This document shows, piece after piece, positions 6,788 to 7,903 of a stretch of DNA of 7,903 bases; the stretch's first letter is position 1; each line of letters opens with the position of its first letter. The notes under the pieces were generated by a model that was not told where the DNA came from, did no database searches, and worked only from the letters and a program-made list of their open reading frames with translations. The translations under genes and the position numbers were made by a program. The DNA comes from an uncultured Porphyromonas sp. (GTDB taxonomy: Bacteria > Bacteroidota > Bacteroidia > Bacteroidales > Porphyromonadaceae). The DNA lies in assembly GCA_900554935.1 (NCBI GenBank), contig USJF01000054.1:1-7903 (forward strand), in the 5' to 3' direction.

Positions 6788-7129
6788 CTACCTCTCTTGT
6801 AAGTCAACTCGCTTTTGATATCGACGACACTGCTCCAACCGGTCGTACCCCAGCATAATTCCGAGCATAAAATCCTCCTCAGGGGTATAATCTGCTAGTG
6901 GTTTGTCGTCACCTATATGGCGGATAACATCCAGACAAGGGCCGTCTCCGAAAAAGACATTGTACTTGACAGGCGTTACCTCCTGTAGGATATATTCAAT
7001 GTGACGGCTACAAAGCCACTTCTCCACCTCACCCTTAAGCGAGGAGTGAAAAGTATATAGAGCCAAGCTTCTTAGCTGTTTGTGATACTCATACGTTAAG
7101 TGAGATAGCACTCCCATTGCTCCGCTCAT
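6788..7129 (-). CDS. DUF2023 family protein
   Basis: This 113-residue soluble protein has no signal peptide or membrane segment. The sequence matches my memory of the DUF2023 family, small alpha/beta proteins of Bacteroidales and some other anaerobes that are typically encoded next to a flavodoxin gene; a member from Porphyromonas gingivalis has a solved structure but no assigned function. Visible conserved-looking parts are VKYNVFFGDGPCLDVIRHI (54-72) and YTPEEDFMLGIMLGYDRLEQC (81-101); cysteines lie at 40, 65 and 101 with no metal-binding spacing. The gene begins 19 bases after the flavodoxin stop and is preceded by an almost ideal Shine-Dalgarno sequence, which selects ATG 7129 over the Met four codons later. 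Context suggests a flavodoxin-linked role, perhaps a partner or maturation factor, but that is inference. Confidence 0.85.
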   Translation of the reverse strand: MSGAMGVLSHLTYEYHKQLRSLALYTFHSSLKGEVEKWLCSRHIEYILQEVTPVKYNVFFGDGPCLDVIRHIGDDKPLADYTPEEDFMLGIMLGYDRLEQCRRYQKRVDLQER

Positions 7130-7134
7130 ATCCG

Positions 7135-7142
7135 CCTCCTTT
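7135..7142 (-). promoter_or_regulatory. Strong Shine-Dalgarno sequence before DUF2023
   Basis: On the - strand AAAGGAGG is followed by five bases (CGGAT) and the ATG at 7129. Such a match is unusual in Bacteroidetes, where most starts lack one; the other genes in this window have A/T-rich leaders or overlap their neighbour. It fixes the DUF2023 start and suggests independent, efficient initiation within the two-gene mRNA. Confidence 0.75.
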
Positions 7143-7148
7143 CTATCT

Positions 7149-7652
7149 CTATAGTAAAGGTTTTAATTCGCTCACCCAGCTCTCAACACGCTCCTCAGTC
7201 TGGTCTTCCTCATTATCCATATCTAGTGGAAGCCCTATAAACTCGTCATTTACCACAGCGGTAGACTCATCAAATGAGTATCCATCGGTAGGAACATGGC
7301 CTACGATATTGCAGCCCTTATCACTAAAGAAGTGATATAGCTCACCCATACCATCCACAAAAGTGTCGGAGAATCCAGAGGAATCACCTAGCCCAAAAAG
7401 AGCTACTTGCTTACCAGTAAGATTGGCACCAGACAATTTATCTAGCATATCGCCCCAGTCGTCTTGCAAATCACCGCAACCCCAAGTAGAGGTGCCGAGG
7501 ATAAGAAAGTCGGACTGCTCAAACTGCTCAGCGCCACAATCGGCCACATTATGTAGCTCTGGATTGAACTGGCTTAGCTTTGAAGCGATTAGCTCTGCCG
7601 CCTCTTTTGTATGATCGGTACAAGTACCGTAGATAATTGAGATCTTCTTCAT
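7149..7652 (-). CDS. fldA: Long-chain flavodoxin
   Basis: This 167-residue FMN-binding electron carrier of the cytoplasm can stand in for ferredoxin in low-potential reactions, often when iron is short. The phosphate-binding loop T10-C-T12-D-H-T15 lies right after the first strand (KKISIIYG). W57 in TSTWGCGDLQDDW is the expected aromatic residue on one face of the flavin, and the loop GLGDSSGFSDTF (87-98) supplies the other side; the position that is usually Tyr there appears to be F94. The segment from about 120 to 145 (TDGYSFDEST and following) is the insertion that defines long-chain flavodoxins, and the length fits that class. Acidic residues are abundant, as usual. It is the first gene of a unit with DUF2023 and has a good upstream promoter. 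The start ATG follows an A/T-rich leader and matches the family N-terminus. Confidence 0.95.
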   Translation of the reverse strand: MKKISIIYGTCTDHTKEAAELIASKLSQFNPELHNVADCGAEQFEQSDFLILGTSTWGCGDLQDDWGDMLDKLSGANLTGKQVALFGLGDSSGFSDTFVDGMGELYHFFSDKGCNIVGHVPTDGYSFDESTAVVNDEFIGLPLDMDNEEDQTEERVESWVSELKPLL

Positions 7653-7724
7653 AATACTCTAAATTGTTATTTAACTATATGGTATGTAAAGACAAAACTT
7701 CTATTACTCTCATCTTTTCACAGG

Positions 7725-7756
7725 CAAAGGTAGGCAATAACTACCGCCCCATCAAT
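7725..7756 (-). promoter_or_regulatory. Bacteroidetes-type promoter for the flavodoxin unit
   Basis: On the - strand TACCTTTG (7732-7725) matches the -7 consensus TAnnTTTG exactly, and ATTG (7756-7753) lies where the -33 TTTG is expected, with 20 bases between. Transcription would start near 7718, giving a leader of about 65 bases. Confidence 0.65.
7729..7745. promoter_or_regulatory. Dyad overlapping the flavodoxin promoter, candidate operator
   Basis: GGTAG (7729-7733) and CTACC (7741-7745) form a perfect 5-7-5 inverted repeat. It covers half of the -7 element and part of the spacer, a position where a bound repressor would block RNA polymerase. Five-base arms can arise by chance, and I do not recognise the site as that of a known regulator. 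Confidence 0.35.
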
Positions 7757-7792
7757 ACCTATTACTGGTGATTTTAACTACTCATCCCATAG

Positions 7793-7903
7793 CTAATTAT
7801 GATGAAAGCCAGCCAAATAGGCACAAAATCCGACTACCCCAAAAGGCCGTAGACCACCCACTAGAGCCGGTTCTCTTGTGGCTACCACTTTATAGGTACC
7901 CTT
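7793..7903 (-). other. Open frame of uncertain status at the right edge
   Basis: On the - strand a frame is open from the window edge to a TAG at 7793-7795, giving 36 residues that include RPFGVVGFCAYLAGFHHN. It may be the tail of a gene upstream of the flavodoxin, or a non-coding intergenic repeat that happens to be open. I do not recognise a protein family. The + strand here has only a 17-codon frame. Between 7757 and 7792 I see nothing further. Confidence 0.25.

Noticed and set aside
7117..7614. Two + strand frames (72 and 83 residues) opposite flavodoxin
   Set aside because: Both are shadows of the flavodoxin gene, whose motifs are clear on the - strand.
1..7903. CRISPR array, tRNA or rRNA genes, transposase, toxin-antitoxin or defence genes
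   Set aside because: I looked for regularly spaced repeats, RNA-gene-like folds and typical motifs and found none that hold up.

Overview
The window looks like chromosomal DNA from a Bacteroidales bacterium, most likely Porphyromonas or a close relative. The grounds are a TonB-dependent receptor of the type paired with GLPGLI proteins, a DUF5715 protein, a long-chain flavodoxin next to a DUF2023 gene, promoter-like sequences fitting the Bacteroidetes consensus (TAnnTTTG with an upstream TTG), and mostly A/T-rich translation starts without Shine-Dalgarno sequences. This assignment rests on family recognition, not on a database search.

Layout. Bases 1-33 are probably the last codons of an upstream gene. 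Bases 37-2658 (+) encode an 873-residue outer-membrane receptor-like beta-barrel. A 352-base gap (2659-3010) holds a structured, GC-rich inverted-repeat element (about 2700-2918) that looks like a dispersed intergenic repeat, followed by a candidate promoter. Three genes then run on the + strand as a tight unit: a membrane-anchored DUF5715 protein with an M15/LAS-peptidase-like zinc signature (3011-3715), a phosphoserine-phosphatase-like HAD hydrolase overlapping it by 4 bases (3712-4512), and glutamine-dependent NAD+ synthetase NadE (4523-6448). A strong hairpin terminator follows at 6471-6510.

On the - strand, reading toward nadE, lies a second unit: long-chain flavodoxin (7149-7652) then a DUF2023 protein (6788-7129). 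It has a good Bacteroidetes-type promoter at 7725-7756, overlapped by a small dyad that could be an operator. Its 3' side (6449-6787) contains a 9-bp inverted repeat and a hairpin followed by a U-tract, which I read as its terminator. The convergent gap therefore appears to hold separate terminators for the two units. The last ~110 bases (7793-7903) carry an open frame of uncertain status on the - strand.

Functionally the window combines surface uptake or secretion (receptor), a probable envelope enzyme, small-molecule metabolism (serine phosphatase-like enzyme, NAD+ synthesis) and low-potential electron transfer (flavodoxin). I see no CRISPR array, tRNA, rRNA, transposase or obvious defence system. 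The most interesting items are the DUF5715 metallopeptidase-like motif, the flavodoxin-DUF2023 pair with its promoter dyad and unusual Shine-Dalgarno sequence, the alternative RNA pairing at the - strand terminator, and the inverted-repeat element at 2700-2918.
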